A stretch of 48,568 bases of DNA. Source: Caldovatus aquaticus. Its GTDB lineage: Bacteria > Pseudomonadota > Alphaproteobacteria > Acetobacterales > Acetobacteraceae. The translations under genes and the position numbers were made by a program. Shown piece by piece: positions 16,035-25,293 of this stretch. The notes below the pieces were generated by a model that saw nothing but the letters and a program-made list of their open reading frames with translations, had not been told where the DNA came from and ran no database searches. How positions within the stretch are numbered: position 1 is the stretch's first letter; each line of letters opens with the position of its first letter. The DNA is taken from assembly GCF_019458025.1 (NCBI RefSeq), contig NZ_JAHZUY010000022.1, positions 1-48,568 of the forward strand, given 5' to 3'.

Positions 16035-18677
16035 ATGCCCGCCACCGCCGCCCCCGCTCCCGCCGAAAGCCGCCGCGGCCGCCGCGCGCTGCGCCGGGTG
16101 CTGGTCGCGCTCCTCCTCCTGCTGCTGCTGCTGCCGCTGGCGGCGGCGGGGCTGTTCCTCGCCACCTTCGACGCCGAGGCCTGGAAGCCGCGCCTCGCCG
16201 CCGCGGTGGAGTCGGCGACCGGGCGGACGCTGACCCTGGCCGGGCCGGTCTCGGTCGCCTTCGGCCTGACCCCCGCCATCGCGCTCGAGGGGGTGGCGCT
16301 GGCCAACCTGCCGGGCGGCAGCCGGCCGGAGATGCTGACCCTGCGCCGCGCCGAGCTGCGCCTCGCCCTGCTGCCGCTGCTCGCGCGCGAGATCCGGGTG
16401 CGCCGTCTGGTGCTGGTCGAGCCCGACCTGCTGCTGGAGGCCGACGCCCAGGGTCGCCCGAACTGGCTGTTCCAGCCCGCCGCCGCGCCCGCCGTGCCGG
16501 CCGCCGAGGGGGCGTCCCGCCCGGCGGAGGCGGCGCGCGAGGCCGGGCGCCGCCTCGGCATCGCGGTGGACGCGCTGACCGTGGAGCGCGGGCGCGTGAC
16601 CTACCGCGCCGCTCCGGGCGGAGCGTCGCCGCGCGTCGTCGCGATCGCCATTCCCCGCCTGGACGCGGCGGCGCCGGCGGAGGGGCCGGTCCGGCTGGAG
16701 GGAACGCTGCAGCACGCCGGCGTCCCGGTCGCGCTGCGCGCCGAGGGCGGCCCGCTCTCCGCCCTCGGCAGTCCCGGCCGCGCCTGGCCGGTCCGCCTGA
16801 GCGCGCACACCGAGGGGCTCCGCCTCGACGCCGAGGGCGCGCTGGCGGCGCCCGGTGCGGGCTGGCGGCTGCGCGTGCGGGCGGAGGCGGCGGACCTCGC
16901 CCGCCTCGCCCCGCTGGTTCCCGACCTGCCGCTGCCGCCGCTGCGCCAGGTGGCGGCGAGCGCCGAGCTCGCCGCGGCCGAGGCGGGCGCGCCGTGGCCC
17001 GTGACCGTCGCCGATCTCCGGCTGCGCGCCGGGCCGAGCGACCTCGGCGCGCTGCGCCAGGGGCTGGCGCTGAACCGGCTCGACCTCGCGGCCCCGGCGC
17101 CGGACCGGCCGGTGCAGGTGGCGGTCGAGGCGGCGCTCGGCCCGCTGCCGCTGCGGCTGGAGGGGACGCTCGGCGCGCCGCTCGCCCTGCTGCGCGGCGA
17201 CGCGCCCTTCCCGGTCGAGCTCGCGCTCGGCGCCGGCGCGGCGAGCGGCACGGTGAAGGGCGCGATCGCCGATCCGCGGGCGATCGCCGGCGTCGATCTC
17301 CGGCTGGAGGGGCGCGTCCCCGATCTCGCCGAACTCCGCCCGCTGCTCGGCGACGGGCCGCTGCCGCCGCTGCGCGACGTCACCCTCGCCGCGCGCCTCG
17401 CCGAGCGCGGCGTCGGCTTCGCGGGCGGCGCCGTGCTGCGCGAGCTGCGCCTCGAGTCCCCGGCGGGCGACGTGGCGGGCGAGGTCGCCTACGCGATCGG
17501 CGCGCGCGACGCGGTGGCCGCGCGGCTCGCCTCGCGCCGGCTCCGGCTCGACGCGCTGCTGCCGCCGCGCCCGGCCGCCGCTTCCCCGGCCGCGGCGGCG
17601 CCGCCGCCCTCCGTGCCGCCCGGCGATGTCGCGCCGCGGCGGGTCATCCCGGAGATCCTGCTGCCCGTCGCCGCCCTGGGGCTGCTCGACGCCGATCTCG
17701 TCTGGCGCATCGCCGTGCTCTCCGGCCCGGGCGGCGCCGTCTGGCGCGATGTCGAGGCGCAGATCGCGCTGGAGGCGGGCCGGGGCCGCGCGGGGCTGCG
17801 CGCCGGCGCGACGCCCACGGCCGGCCGTCGCGAGGGCGGCGCGCTGTCGCTGACCCTCGGCGTGGAGGCGCGGCAGGACCCGCCGGCGGTCAGCCTCGCC
17901 GCGCGGGCGCCGGACCTCGATCTCGCCGGGCTGCTCGCGGCCTTCGGCCAGCCGCCGCGCGCCGCCGGCCGGCTCTGGCTGGCGGCCGACCTGCGCGGCC
18001 GCGGGCGCGACACCCGCGCCCTGGCGGCGACGCTGGACGGCGGGCTCGGCCTCGCCGCGACGGAGGGCGAGGTGGAGGCGGCGCTGCTCGAGCCGGTCCT
18101 GGCGCCGCTGCGCCGGAGCAACCTGCCGCTGCCGCCGCTGCCCGCGCGCATCGCCGTCTCCTGTCTGGCGCTGCGCGTGGCCGTCGAGGACGGGGTGGCG
18201 CGCAGCCAGGCGATGCTGCTCGATTCGGCGATCGGCCGCTTCGGCGGCGGCGGCGCGCTGAACCTGCGCGACGAGTCGCTGGCGCTGCGCCTCCTGCCCG
18301 ACATCCGCGCCGCGGGCGTCGCGGTGCGCGCGCCGGTGCATGTCGCCGGCACGCTGGCCGCGCCGCGCCTCGGCGTGGACCCCGCCGCGGCGGCGGCCGG
18401 CGGGCTGGAGGCCTTCCTGTCGCTGCAGAACACGCCGGACCGCACGCTGCAGGCGCTGGCCGGCGCCCTCGGCGGCGGCGCGGCCGCGACGCTGCCGGAC
18501 TGCGCCGCGCAGCTCGCCGTGGCGCGAGGCGAGAGCCGTCCGGCGCCGGCCGCGGCCCCGGCGCAGCGGCCCGCCGAGGCGCGGCCGGCCGCTCCCTCGC
18601 GCGAGCCGGCGCCCGGCCTGCCGGGCGGCGTGCCCCCGCCGGTGCAGAACCTGTTGCGCGGCCTGCTCGGGCGATGA
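16035..18677 (+). CDS. AsmA-family inner-membrane-anchored protein
   Basis: The 880-aa product has one N-terminal membrane helix (residues ~22-45, VLVALLLLLLLLPLAAAGLFL) followed by the AsmA opening pattern: FDAEAWKPRLAAAVESATGRTLTLAGPVS, then ALEGVALANLPGGS. The long remainder is repetitive beta-strand sequence typical of the AsmA/TamB-like bridge proteins that help move phospholipids or assemble outer-membrane components in the periplasm. A Pro/Ala-rich linker (~515-540) and a Pro-rich C-terminus are present. GAAGGAG lies 7 nt upstream of the ATG. It is a single gene between rluC and the ATP12 gene; partners cannot be inferred from context. Confidence 0.85.
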   Translation: MPATAAPAPAESRRGRRALRRVLVALLLLLLLLPLAAAGLFLATFDAEAWKPRLAAAVESATGRTLTLAGPVSVAFGLTPAIALEGVALANLPGGSRPEMLTLRRAELRLALLPLLAREIRVRRLVLVEPDLLLEADAQGRPNWLFQPAAAPAVPAAEGASRPAEAAREAGRRLGIAVDALTVERGRVTYRAAPGGASPRVVAIAIPRLDAAAPAEGPVRLEGTLQHAGVPVALRAEGGPLSALGSPGRAWPVRLSAHTEGLRLDAEGALAAPGAGWRLRVRAEAADLARLAPLVPDLPLPPLRQVAASAELAAAEAGAPWPVTVADLRLRAGPSDLGALRQGLALNRLDLAAPAPDRPVQVAVEAALGPLPLRLEGTLGAPLALLRGDAPFPVELALGAGAASGTVKGAIADPRAIAGVDLRLEGRVPDLAELRPLLGDGPLPPLRDVTLAARLAERGVGFAGGAVLRELRLESPAGDVAGEVAYAIGARDAVAARLASRRLRLDALLPPRPAAASPAAAAPPPSVPPGDVAPRRVIPEILLPVAALGLLDADLVWRIAVLSGPGGAVWRDVEAQIALEAGRGRAGLRAGATPTAGRREGGALSLTLGVEARQDPPAVSLAARAPDLDLAGLLAAFGQPPRAAGRLWLAADLRGRGRDTRALAATLDGGLGLAATEGEVEAALLEPVLAPLRRSNLPLPPLPARIAVSCLALRVAVEDGVARSQAMLLDSAIGRFGGGGALNLRDESLALRLLPDIRAAGVAVRAPVHVAGTLAAPRLGVDPAAAAAGGLEAFLSLQNTPDRTLQALAGALGGGAAATLPDCAAQLAVARGESRPAPAAAPAQRPAEARPAAPSREPAPGLPGGVPPPVQNLLRGLLGR

Positions 18678-18772
18678 GGCCGGGGAGGCCCCCTGGCGCC
18701 GCGTGACCGCCCCGGGCATGACGGCGCCGCCGCGCCACCGCCGCCCCCGCCGCGCAAGGGCCGGGAGAGATC

Positions 18773-19483
18773 ATGAGACGATTCTGGGATACCGCCGCCA
18801 TCGCCCCGCTGCCGGAGGGCGGCTTCGCCGTGCTGCTCGACGGCCGCCCGGTCCGCCTGCCCGGCGGCGCGCCGCGGCGCGTCGCGCACCGGCGCCTCGC
18901 CGTGGCGCTCGCCGCCGTGTGGAACGCCGCCGGCGGCGGCAAGGGCGGCGAGGCGGGGCTGGAGGCGCTGCCGCTCACCCGCCTCGTCGGCACCGCGCAG
19001 GAGCGGATCGCGCCGGACCCCGCGCCCACCGTCGCGGCGATCGCGAAATACGCCGAGACCGACCTGCTCTGCTACCGCGCCGAGGAGCGGCGCCTCGCCG
19101 AGCGCCAGGCGGCGGAATGGCAGCCGCTGCTCGACTGGGCGGCGCTGCAGCTCGACGCGCCGCTGCGCGTCACCTCCGGCGTGATGCCGGTGGCGCAGGA
19201 CCCCTCCGCGCTCGCCGCGCTGCGCCGTGCGGTGGCGGCGCGCACGCCGCTCGAGCTTGCGGCGCTCGGCGTCGCGGTGCCGGCGCTCGGCAGCGTGGTG
19301 CTCGGCCTGGCGCTGGCGCTCGGGCGGCTCGACGCGGCGGAGGCGTTCCGCCTCGCCACGCTCGACGAGGCCTTCCAGGAGGCGTTCTGGGGCGTGGACG
19401 CCGAGGCGGCCGCGCGGCGCGCGCGCATCGCGGCCGAGGTGGCGCTGGCACGGCGGCTGATGGATCTGGCAAGCTCGGAGTGA
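18773..19483 (+). CDS. ATP12-family F1-ATPase assembly chaperone
   Basis: The 236-aa product matches the ATP12 family, which in mitochondria binds the F1 alpha subunit during ATP synthase assembly; bacterial members are largely confined to Alphaproteobacteria. Landmarks are the N-terminal MRRFWDTAAI..GFAVLLDGRPVRLPGG, the central LPLTRLVGTAQERI, IAKYAETDLLCYRAEE, WQPLLDWAA and the C-terminal DEAFQEAFWGVDAEA. A GGGAGAG ribosome-binding site precedes the ATG. Length is normal. It is followed within 60 bp by acylphosphatase and could share its transcript. Confidence 0.92.
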   Translation: MRRFWDTAAIAPLPEGGFAVLLDGRPVRLPGGAPRRVAHRRLAVALAAVWNAAGGGKGGEAGLEALPLTRLVGTAQERIAPDPAPTVAAIAKYAETDLLCYRAEERRLAERQAAEWQPLLDWAALQLDAPLRVTSGVMPVAQDPSALAALRRAVAARTPLELAALGVAVPALGSVVLGLALALGRLDAAEAFRLATLDEAFQEAFWGVDAEAAARRARIAAEVALARRLMDLASSE

Positions 19484-19543
19484 GGGACGTGCGGGCAGGG
19501 GCGGCGGGACGCCGATGACGGAACCGCGCGGGGCGCGCCGGCG

Positions 19544-19819
19544 GTGAAGGGCCGGCGGATCCGCATCGAGGGCCGCGTGCAGGGCGTGGGCTTCCGCGAC
19601 TGGATGGTGCGGGAGGCGACGCGGCTCGGCGTGCAGGGCTGGGTCCGCAACACCCTCGACGGCGCGGTGGAGGCGCTGGTGGCGGGCGAGGAGGCGGCGG
19701 TGCAGGCGCTCCTCACCGCCTGCCGCGCCGGGCCGCGCCTCGCGCGGGTGGACCGCATCGTCGAGGAATTCGCCGACCCGCCGGACGAACCGGGATTCCA
19801 CCGCCGCCCGACCGCCTGA
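19544..19819 (+). CDS. acyP: Acylphosphatase
   Basis: The 91-aa product hydrolyses carboxyl-phosphate bonds of acylphosphates. The signature GRVQGVGFRDW is at residues 10-20 with catalytic R18, and the second catalytic residue N36 lies in GWVRNTLDG. Length is typical. The start is GTG at 19544; an upstream ATG at 19515 opens a 10-codon frame that stops at the acylphosphatase start and is not part of the gene. Confidence 0.95.
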   Translation: MKGRRIRIEGRVQGVGFRDWMVREATRLGVQGWVRNTLDGAVEALVAGEEAAVQALLTACRAGPRLARVDRIVEEFADPPDEPGFHRRPTA

Positions 19820-19830
19820 GTCGCGGCGGG

Positions 19831-19859
19831 TTGCAATCCGTCCGCCAAGCGGGCATATG
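19831..19859 (+). promoter_or_regulatory. Putative promoter of the RNA helicase gene
   Basis: TTGCAA (19831-19836) and CATATG (19854-19859) with a 17-bp spacer lie just after the acylphosphatase stop. This would give the helicase gene a leader of nearly 200 nt. Confidence 0.4.
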
Positions 19860-20062
19860 CGCCTGGCCGGCGCGCGATCCCGCGCGCCCTGCGTCGCTCC
19901 GGTTGCGTGATCGGTCGCCCCTCCGGGGGCTGCGCCGGGCCGGAGCGCCGGTCGCCAGGCATCCACCGGAACAGCTCCAGGCACGCGGGGTGTTCTCGCT
20001 GCAACCCCATGACGCCCCGTGCGCTCGGCGCGCGGCGCGTCCGCGAAAGTGCGCCTCCCTTC

Positions 20063-21493
20063 ATGTCCTTTCCTTCCCTCGGCCTCTCGGCGCCGCTGCT
20101 GCGCGCGCTGGAGGAGGCCGGCTACGCCTCCCCCACCCCGATCCAGGCGCAGGCGATCCCGCTCGCGCTCGAGGGCCGAGATCTGCTCGGCATCGCCCAG
20201 ACCGGCACCGGCAAGACCGCGGCCTTCGCGCTGCCCCTGCTGCAGCGGCTCGCCGCCACGCCCGGCCGGCCGCCGCGCGGCGGCTGCCGCGCCCTGGTGC
20301 TGAGCCCGACGCGCGAGCTCGCCAGCCAGATCGCCGACGGGTTCAAGACCTACGGCAGGCATCTCGGCCTGTCCGTCGTCACCGTCTTCGGCGGCGTGCC
20401 GCACCGGCCGCAGGTGCGCGCGCTCGAGCGCGGGGCGGACATCGTGGTCGCCACGCCGGGGCGGCTGCTCGACCACCTGAACGGGCGCACGCTGCGGCTC
20501 GACGCGGTGCGGGTGCTCGTCCTCGACGAGGCGGACCGGATGCTCGACCAGGGCTTCCTGCCCGACATCCGGCGCCTGGTGCCCGCCCTGCCGAAGGACC
20601 GGCAGACGCTGTTCTTCTCCGCCACCATGCCGCGCGAGATCGAGCGCCTCGCCGCCGACCTCCTGCGCGACCCCGCCCGGGTCGAGGTCACGCCGGCGGC
20701 GACCACCGTCGAGCGCATCGCGCAGCGCGTGCTGTTCGTCGAGGCGGCGCGCAAGCGGGCGCTGCTCGCCGAGCTGCTGCGCGGCGAGGGCGTCGGGCGC
20801 ACCCTGGTCTTCGCCCGCACCAAGCACGGCGCGGACCGCGTCGTGAAGCAGCTCGGCCAGGACGGCATCGCCGCCCACGCGATCCACGGCAACAAGAGCC
20901 AGGGCCAGCGCGAGCGCGCGCTCGCCGAGTTCCGCGCCGGCCGCGCGCCGGTGCTGGTCGCGACCGACATCGCCGCGCGCGGCATCGACGTGGACGGCGT
21001 GACGCATGTCGTGCAGTTCGACCTGCCGGACACGCCGGAGAGCTACGTCCACCGCATCGGCCGCACCGCGCGCGCCGGCGCCTCCGGCGTCGCGATCGCG
21101 CTCTGCGCGCCGGAGGAGCGGGAGAAGCTCGCGGCGGTGGAGAGGCTGATCCGCCTGCGCCTGCCCGCCGAGGACCGGCGGCAGGAGCGCGGCGCGGCGC
21201 TCGCCCCCCCTGGGGCGGGCGCCGGCGGCGGGAGGCGGCCGGACGGCCGCCCGCCGCGACCGCCGACGCGGCAGCCGCCGGCACCGGGAGGCAGCGGCGT
21301 TGCGCCGAGCCGCGAAGGCCGCACGCGTCCCGTTCCCGCAGCGGCACCGGACCGGAAGGACCGCCGCTGGCGCGACGCCGATTTCCGCGACGGCCTGGCC
21401 GAGCCCGATCCGCGCCTCTGCCGGGGTGGGCGCAACGACCGGCACCGCAGCGGGCGGCCGGCAGGCGGCGAGCGGCGGGCGGGAGCGGCCTAG
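20063..21493 (+). CDS. rhlE: DEAD-box ATP-dependent RNA helicase, RhlE type
   Basis: The 476-aa product unwinds structured RNA, typically in ribosome biogenesis and RNA decay. It carries the Q motif (PTPIQAQAIP), AQTGTGKT (45-52), PTRELA (82-87), TPGR (131-134), DEAD (155-158), SAT (186-188) and the C-terminal HRIGRTARAG. The last ~100 residues are a disordered Gly/Pro/Arg-rich tail, as in many RhlE proteins, with a final basic patch. The ATG at 20063 (MSFPSLGLSAPLLRAL) is the standard family start; the open frame upstream is not conserved in style. The long leader suggests post-transcriptional control. Confidence 0.95.
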   Translation: MSFPSLGLSAPLLRALEEAGYASPTPIQAQAIPLALEGRDLLGIAQTGTGKTAAFALPLLQRLAATPGRPPRGGCRALVLSPTRELASQIADGFKTYGRHLGLSVVTVFGGVPHRPQVRALERGADIVVATPGRLLDHLNGRTLRLDAVRVLVLDEADRMLDQGFLPDIRRLVPALPKDRQTLFFSATMPREIERLAADLLRDPARVEVTPAATTVERIAQRVLFVEAARKRALLAELLRGEGVGRTLVFARTKHGADRVVKQLGQDGIAAHAIHGNKSQGQRERALAEFRAGRAPVLVATDIAARGIDVDGVTHVVQFDLPDTPESYVHRIGRTARAGASGVAIALCAPEEREKLAAVERLIRLRLPAEDRRQERGAALAPPGAGAGGGRRPDGRPPRPPTRQPPAPGGSGVAPSREGRTRPVPAAAPDRKDRRWRDADFRDGLAEPDPRLCRGGRNDRHRSGRPAGGERRAGAA

Positions 21494-21594
21494 CGCCCTC
21501 CTCGCCCGGCCGCGGGCGCCGGGACGGCGCCGGCGCGTGATCCGATCCGGAAGGATCCACGCGCCCGGCCGTCCCCGGCCCTCCACAATCGGCT

Positions 21595-22281
21595 CTACCC
21601 CCCGAACACCTCCGCCCACGCCGCCCGCAGCGCGGCGTCGGCCTCCTCCATCGTCGCCGTGACGCCGAGCCGCCACAGGCTGGTCACGCCGTGCCCGGCG
21701 AGGCCGCAGGGGACGATGCCGGAGAAGTGCGAGAGATCGGGGTCCACGTTGAGCGCGACGCCGTGCCAGGAGACCCAGCGCGTCACCCGCACGCCGATCG
21801 CGGCGATCTTCGCCTCGCCCCCCGCGGCGCGGTCGGCGACCCAGATGCCGACCCGGCCCGCGCGCCGCTCGCCGCGGATGTTGAAGCGGTCCAGCGCGCG
21901 GATCAGCCATTCCTCCAGCGCGTGCACGTAGGCGCGCACGTCCCGCGGCGGCACGCGCCCGTGCGGGCGGGCGAGGTCGAGCATGACATAGGCCGTGCGC
22001 TGGCCCGGCCCGTGATAGGTCCACTGCCCGCCGCGGCCGGCGCGGAACACCGGGAACCGGGCCGCGTCGTGCAGGTCCTCCGGCCGGGCAGAGGTGCCGG
22101 CGGTGTAGGTCGGCGGGTGCTCGAGCAGCCAGACCCGCTCGCCGGCCGCCCCGGCGCGGATCGCCGCCACCCGGGCCGCCATCGCCGCCAGCGCCTCCGG
22201 ATAGGGCACCGGGGCGTCGGCGACAATCCATTCCGGCTCCGCACCAGGATCGCCGGGGCGCGTTGATGCCGGCGCCGTCAT
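21595..22281 (-). CDS. lipB: Lipoyl(octanoyl) transferase
   Basis: LipB moves octanoate from acyl carrier protein to lipoyl domains, the first step of protein lipoylation in the cytoplasm. The 228-aa product has [12 protein letters not shown] (83-94), catalytic K158 in [10 protein letters not shown] and catalytic C192 in [15 protein letters not shown]. Length is usual. The ATG at 22281 lies in the -35/-10 interval of the divergent tRNA-Leu promoter, so the two transcription units share a compact control region. lipA is not in the window. Confidence 0.96.
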   Translation of the reverse strand: MTAPASTRPGDPGAEPEWIVADAPVPYPEALAAMAARVAAIRAGAAGERVWLLEHPPTYTAGTSARPEDLHDAARFPVFRAGRGGQWTYHGPGQRTAYVMLDLARPHGRVPPRDVRAYVHALEEWLIRALDRFNIRGERRAGRVGIWVADRAAGGEAKIAAIGVRVTRWVSWHGVALNVDPDLSHFSGIVPCGLAGHGVTSLWRLGVTATMEEADAALRAAWAEVFGG

Positions 22282-22291
22282 CGGCTATATG
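22263..22291 (+). promoter_or_regulatory. Promoter of tRNA-Leu
   Basis: TTGATG (22263-22268), a 17-bp spacer and TATATG (22286-22291) lie 16 nt upstream of the tRNA 5' end. The -35 box lies within the first codons of the divergent lipB gene. Confidence 0.55.
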
Positions 22292-22307
22292 CCCCCGCCT
22301 GTCGCGA

Positions 22308-22393
22308 GCGGTCGTGGCGGAATGGTAGACGCGCCAGCTTGAGGTGCTGGTGGGGGAAACCCCGTGGAAGTTCGAATCTTCTCGACCGCACCA
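22308..22393 (+). tRNA. tRNA-Leu(GAG)
   Basis: The 86-nt gene folds as a class II tRNA: acceptor GCGGTCG with CGACCGC, D-loop GGCGGAATGGTAGACGC, anticodon stem CCAGC/GCTGG with GAG at 22341-22343 flanked by TT and GT, a long variable arm (TGGGGGAAACCCCG), and the T-loop TTCGAAT. The 3' CCA is encoded (22391-22393). GAG reads CUC and CUU leucine codons. Confidence 0.97.
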
Positions 22394-22462
22394 CTTCCTC
22401 ATCCTTCCTGAGGCGCCGCGCCTCCGCGGCGGCCGGGACCGGGCGGCGCCCGGCGCCGGCGG

Positions 22463-23125
22463 TCACCCGAGATGCCGGGCGAAGAAGTCGAGCGTGCGCC
22501 GCTGCGCCAGCGCGGCCGCGTCGGGCTTGTAGGAGGCGCGCTCCTCGCAGCCGAAGCCGTGGCCGGCGCCGGGATAGACGAAGATCTCCACCCCCGGCTG
22601 CGCGGCGCGGATCGCCTCCACGTCCGCCAGCGGGATGGACTGGTCGAGCTCGCCGAAATGCATTTGCACCGGGCAGCGCGGCGTCTCGTCCCTGGTCGCG
22701 GCGATGCCGCCGCCGTACCAGCAGCAGGCGGCGGCGAAGCGGTCGCTGCGCGTCGCCCCCCACCAGGCGACGGTGCCGCCCCAGCAGTAGCCGACGATGC
22801 CGCGCCTCGCCCCCGCCGGCAGCGCCGCGGCGGCGGCCTCGATGTCGGCCATCACCTGCGCGGGGGCGATCCTCTCGCGCAGCGCGCGGCCGCGGGCGAC
22901 GTCCGCCGCCTCGTAGCCGAGCTCGACGTCGCGCTCCACCCGGTCGAACAGCGCCGGGCAGACCACGGCGTAGCCCTCCGCGGCGAAGGCGTCGCAGACG
23001 CGGCGCATGTGGCGGTTGACGCCGAAGATCTCCTGCACCACCACGAGCGCGCGCCGCGCCGCCGGCGGGCCGGCGCGCCAGGCGCCGAGGCGGTGGCCGT
23101 CGCTCGCCACGAGTTCGATGCGCAT
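22463..23125 (-). CDS. Dienelactone hydrolase family protein
   Basis: The 220-aa alpha/beta hydrolase has the dienelactone hydrolase triad: C114 in GYCWGG, D161 in GELDQ and H189 in GAGHGFG. It probably hydrolyses a dienelactone or related ester or lactone. The ATG at 23125 follows a GGGAGGGACGAGGG region. It lies 77 bp downstream of tctA on the same strand, so it may process the compound imported by the TTT transporter; this link is an inference from proximity. Confidence 0.9.
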   Translation of the reverse strand: MRIELVASDGHRLGAWRAGPPAARRALVVVQEIFGVNRHMRRVCDAFAAEGYAVVCPALFDRVERDVELGYEAADVARGRALRERIAPAQVMADIEAAAAALPAGARRGIVGYCWGGTVAWWGATRSDRFAAACCWYGGGIAATRDETPRCPVQMHFGELDQSIPLADVEAIRAAQPGVEIFVYPGAGHGFGCEERASYKPDAAALAQRRTLDFFARHLG

Positions 23126-23202
23126 CCCTCGTCCCTCCCGATGCGCGGCGAGGCCGCGCCGGGGAGCATTGCCACCCGGGCGCGGCGCGGTCCAGCGGCC
23201 GC

Positions 23203-24729
23203 TCAGGCCGGCCGCCGCCGGAGCGCGCCGAACAGCCCGCGCGCGCCCCGCGCGAGGCGGGCGTTCACGCCGGGGACGCTCATCAGGAGCATCAGCGCGA
23301 CCAGCCCCGCCAGCACCGCGCTGATCGGCCGCGTGAAGAACGGCGTGACGTCGCCGCCCGAGAGCACCAGCCCGCGCAGCAGGTTCTTGTCGAGCAGGTC
23401 GCCGAGCACGATGCCGAGCACGAGGGGCGCCATCGGGAAGCGCAGCTCGCGCAGCACGAAGCCGACCAGCCCGGCGCCGAGCATCACCCAGACGTCGAAC
23501 AGCCGCGAGGTGATGGCGAAGGCCCCGACGCAGCACAGCACGAACACCACCGGCATCAGCCGCTCGCGCGGGATCAGCAGCACCCAGAGCAGCGGGCGCA
23601 CCAGGATCAGGCCGTAGAACAGCTTCACCATGTCGGCGACGATCAGCATCGCGACGATCTGGTAGATGAACTCCGGCGTGGTGATCGCGAGCATCGGGCC
23701 CGGGTTGAGCCCGTGGATCATCATCGCCGCCATCAGCACCGCCGCCGGCGCGCTGCCGGGGACGGCGAGGGTCAGCACCGGGATGATGGCGCCGGGGACG
23801 CAGGCGCTCTCGCCCGTCTCGGCGGCCATCAGGCCCTCGATGCTGCCCTTGCCGAACCTCTCCGCCTCGCGGCTCGCGCGCTTGGCGGCGGCGTAGCTGG
23901 TCCAGGCGGCGATGTCCTCGCCGAGGCCGGGCATGGCGCCGATGAAGGTGCCGATCGCGCCGGAACGCAGGATGGTGCGCCAGTACTGCAGCACGTCGCG
24001 CAGGCGGGGGATCACGGAATCGATCTTCGAGGACACCGCCCGCACCGCCGGACCGCGCATGGCGGAGAGCACCTCGGCGACGCCGAACACGCCGACGAGG
24101 ACCGGCAGCAGGCCGAGCCCGCCAGCGAGGTCGGTGCTGCCGAAGGCGAAGCGCGGATAGGCGTGGTTCGCCTCCTGCCCGATGGTGGCGACGAACAGGC
24201 CGAGGAAGCCCGCGATGTAGCCCTTCAGCGGATCGCCGCCGGAGAGCGAGCCGGCGATGACGATGCCGAACATCGCCACCCAGAACATCTCGTAGGACTG
24301 GAACTCCAGCGCGTACTCGCCGATCACGGGGGCGAACAGCGCGAGGCACAGCGTGCCGAACAGCGTGCCGAGCCAGGAGCCGGAGGTGGAGATGCCCATC
24401 GCCCGGCCGGCGAGCCCCTGCCGCGCCAGCGGGTAGCCGTCGAGCGTCGAGGCGGCGGAGGCCGGGGTGCCGGGGATGTTGAGCAGGATCGCGCTGCGCG
24501 AGCCGCCGTAGATGGCGCCGACATAGACGCAGACCAGCACCAGCAGCGCCACCGAGTGGTCCATCGAGAAGGTGAGCGTGGTGAGCAGCGCCACCCCCAT
24601 GGTCGCGGTCAGCCCGGGCAGGGCGCCGATGACGATGCCGACCAGCGTCGCCCACAGCGCGTGGAACGCCGCGCCCCCTTGCAGCACATGGGCGAAGCCG
24701 GCGCCGAGCATGCCGAGCGCGTCAAGCAT
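23203..24729 (-). CDS. tctA: TTT transporter large membrane subunit
   Basis: The 508-aa product is the large permease of a tripartite tricarboxylate transporter, with about 11-12 hydrophobic segments. Family motifs are GALPGLTATMGVALL, YGGSRSAILLNIPGTP and the internal-repeat counterpart GAMPGLGEDIAAWTSYAAAKR. It imports a carboxylate with the TctC receptor and the small TctB subunit. The start ATG at 24729 lies 9 bp after the tctB stop. The order receptor, small subunit, large subunit is the classical one. Confidence 0.95.
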   Translation of the reverse strand: MLDALGMLGAGFAHVLQGGAAFHALWATLVGIVIGALPGLTATMGVALLTTLTFSMDHSVALLVLVCVYVGAIYGGSRSAILLNIPGTPASAASTLDGYPLARQGLAGRAMGISTSGSWLGTLFGTLCLALFAPVIGEYALEFQSYEMFWVAMFGIVIAGSLSGGDPLKGYIAGFLGLFVATIGQEANHAYPRFAFGSTDLAGGLGLLPVLVGVFGVAEVLSAMRGPAVRAVSSKIDSVIPRLRDVLQYWRTILRSGAIGTFIGAMPGLGEDIAAWTSYAAAKRASREAERFGKGSIEGLMAAETGESACVPGAIIPVLTLAVPGSAPAAVLMAAMMIHGLNPGPMLAITTPEFIYQIVAMLIVADMVKLFYGLILVRPLLWVLLIPRERLMPVVFVLCCVGAFAITSRLFDVWVMLGAGLVGFVLRELRFPMAPLVLGIVLGDLLDKNLLRGLVLSGGDVTPFFTRPISAVLAGLVALMLLMSVPGVNARLARGARGLFGALRRRPA

Positions 24730-24738
24730 CGTCGGCGA

Positions 24739-25293
24739 TCACGGCAGGCGCACGAGGAACAGGTCCTCGAAGACGAGCTGCACCGCCCATCCGGTGCCAA
24801 GCCCGAGCGCCGCCGCCTCGGCCAGCCGGCGCCCGCGCCCGGCCGGGCCGCGCGGCCACTCGAAGCCGGCGGTGAAGGCGAAGACGAACAGGGCGGTCGC
24901 GAGCCAGAAGGGCAGCCGCCCGACCAGGAACCCGGCATACAGCGTGCCGAGCGCGGCGGCGGCGGAGAGGCGCAGCGCGTCCTGCCGCCGCGGCGCCCTG
25001 GCCGGGCCCGGCGCGCCGCCGCGCAACGCGCCGCGCCGCACCGCGCGCAGGCCGAGCACGAGCGCGAGCAGCGCGATCACCGTGCCGTGGAAGCCCGGCA
25101 CGATGCCCGGCGCGGTCAGGCCGGTGCCCGACTGCTCGGCGAAGGTCGGCATCCGCAGCGACAGCGCCAGCACCGCGAGCCCGAAGGCGAGCAGCACCGC
25201 CGCCGCGAGCAGGTCGGCGCGCGGCGAGACCGGCGCCCGCTCGCCGGCGAAGGGGGAGTGGACCTCCGGCGCCGCCGGGTCGCTGCCGCTCAA
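24739..25293 (-). CDS. tctB: TTT transporter small membrane subunit
   Basis: The 184-aa product contains about four hydrophobic helices (LLAAAVLLAFGLAVLAL, GTVIALLALVLGL, AAALGTLYAGFLVG, LATALFVFAFTAGF), the topology of TctB. Sequence conservation is low, as is normal for this subunit. I placed the start at TTG 25293 because it overlaps the tctC stop as TTGA and no ATG or GTG gives the first helix; the first in-frame ATG would remove that helix. Position between tctC and tctA supports the call. Confidence 0.85.
   Translation of the reverse strand: MSGSDPAAPEVHSPFAGERAPVSPRADLLAAAVLLAFGLAVLALSLRMPTFAEQSGTGLTAPGIVPGFHGTVIALLALVLGLRAVRRGALRGGAPGPARAPRRQDALRLSAAAALGTLYAGFLVGRLPFWLATALFVFAFTAGFEWPRGPAGRGRRLAEAAALGLGTGWAVQLVFEDLFLVRLP

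Noticed and set aside
14331-18719. Very long minus-strand open frame
   Set aside because: It lies opposite rluC and the AsmA gene and has no family pattern; it is a GC-driven shadow.
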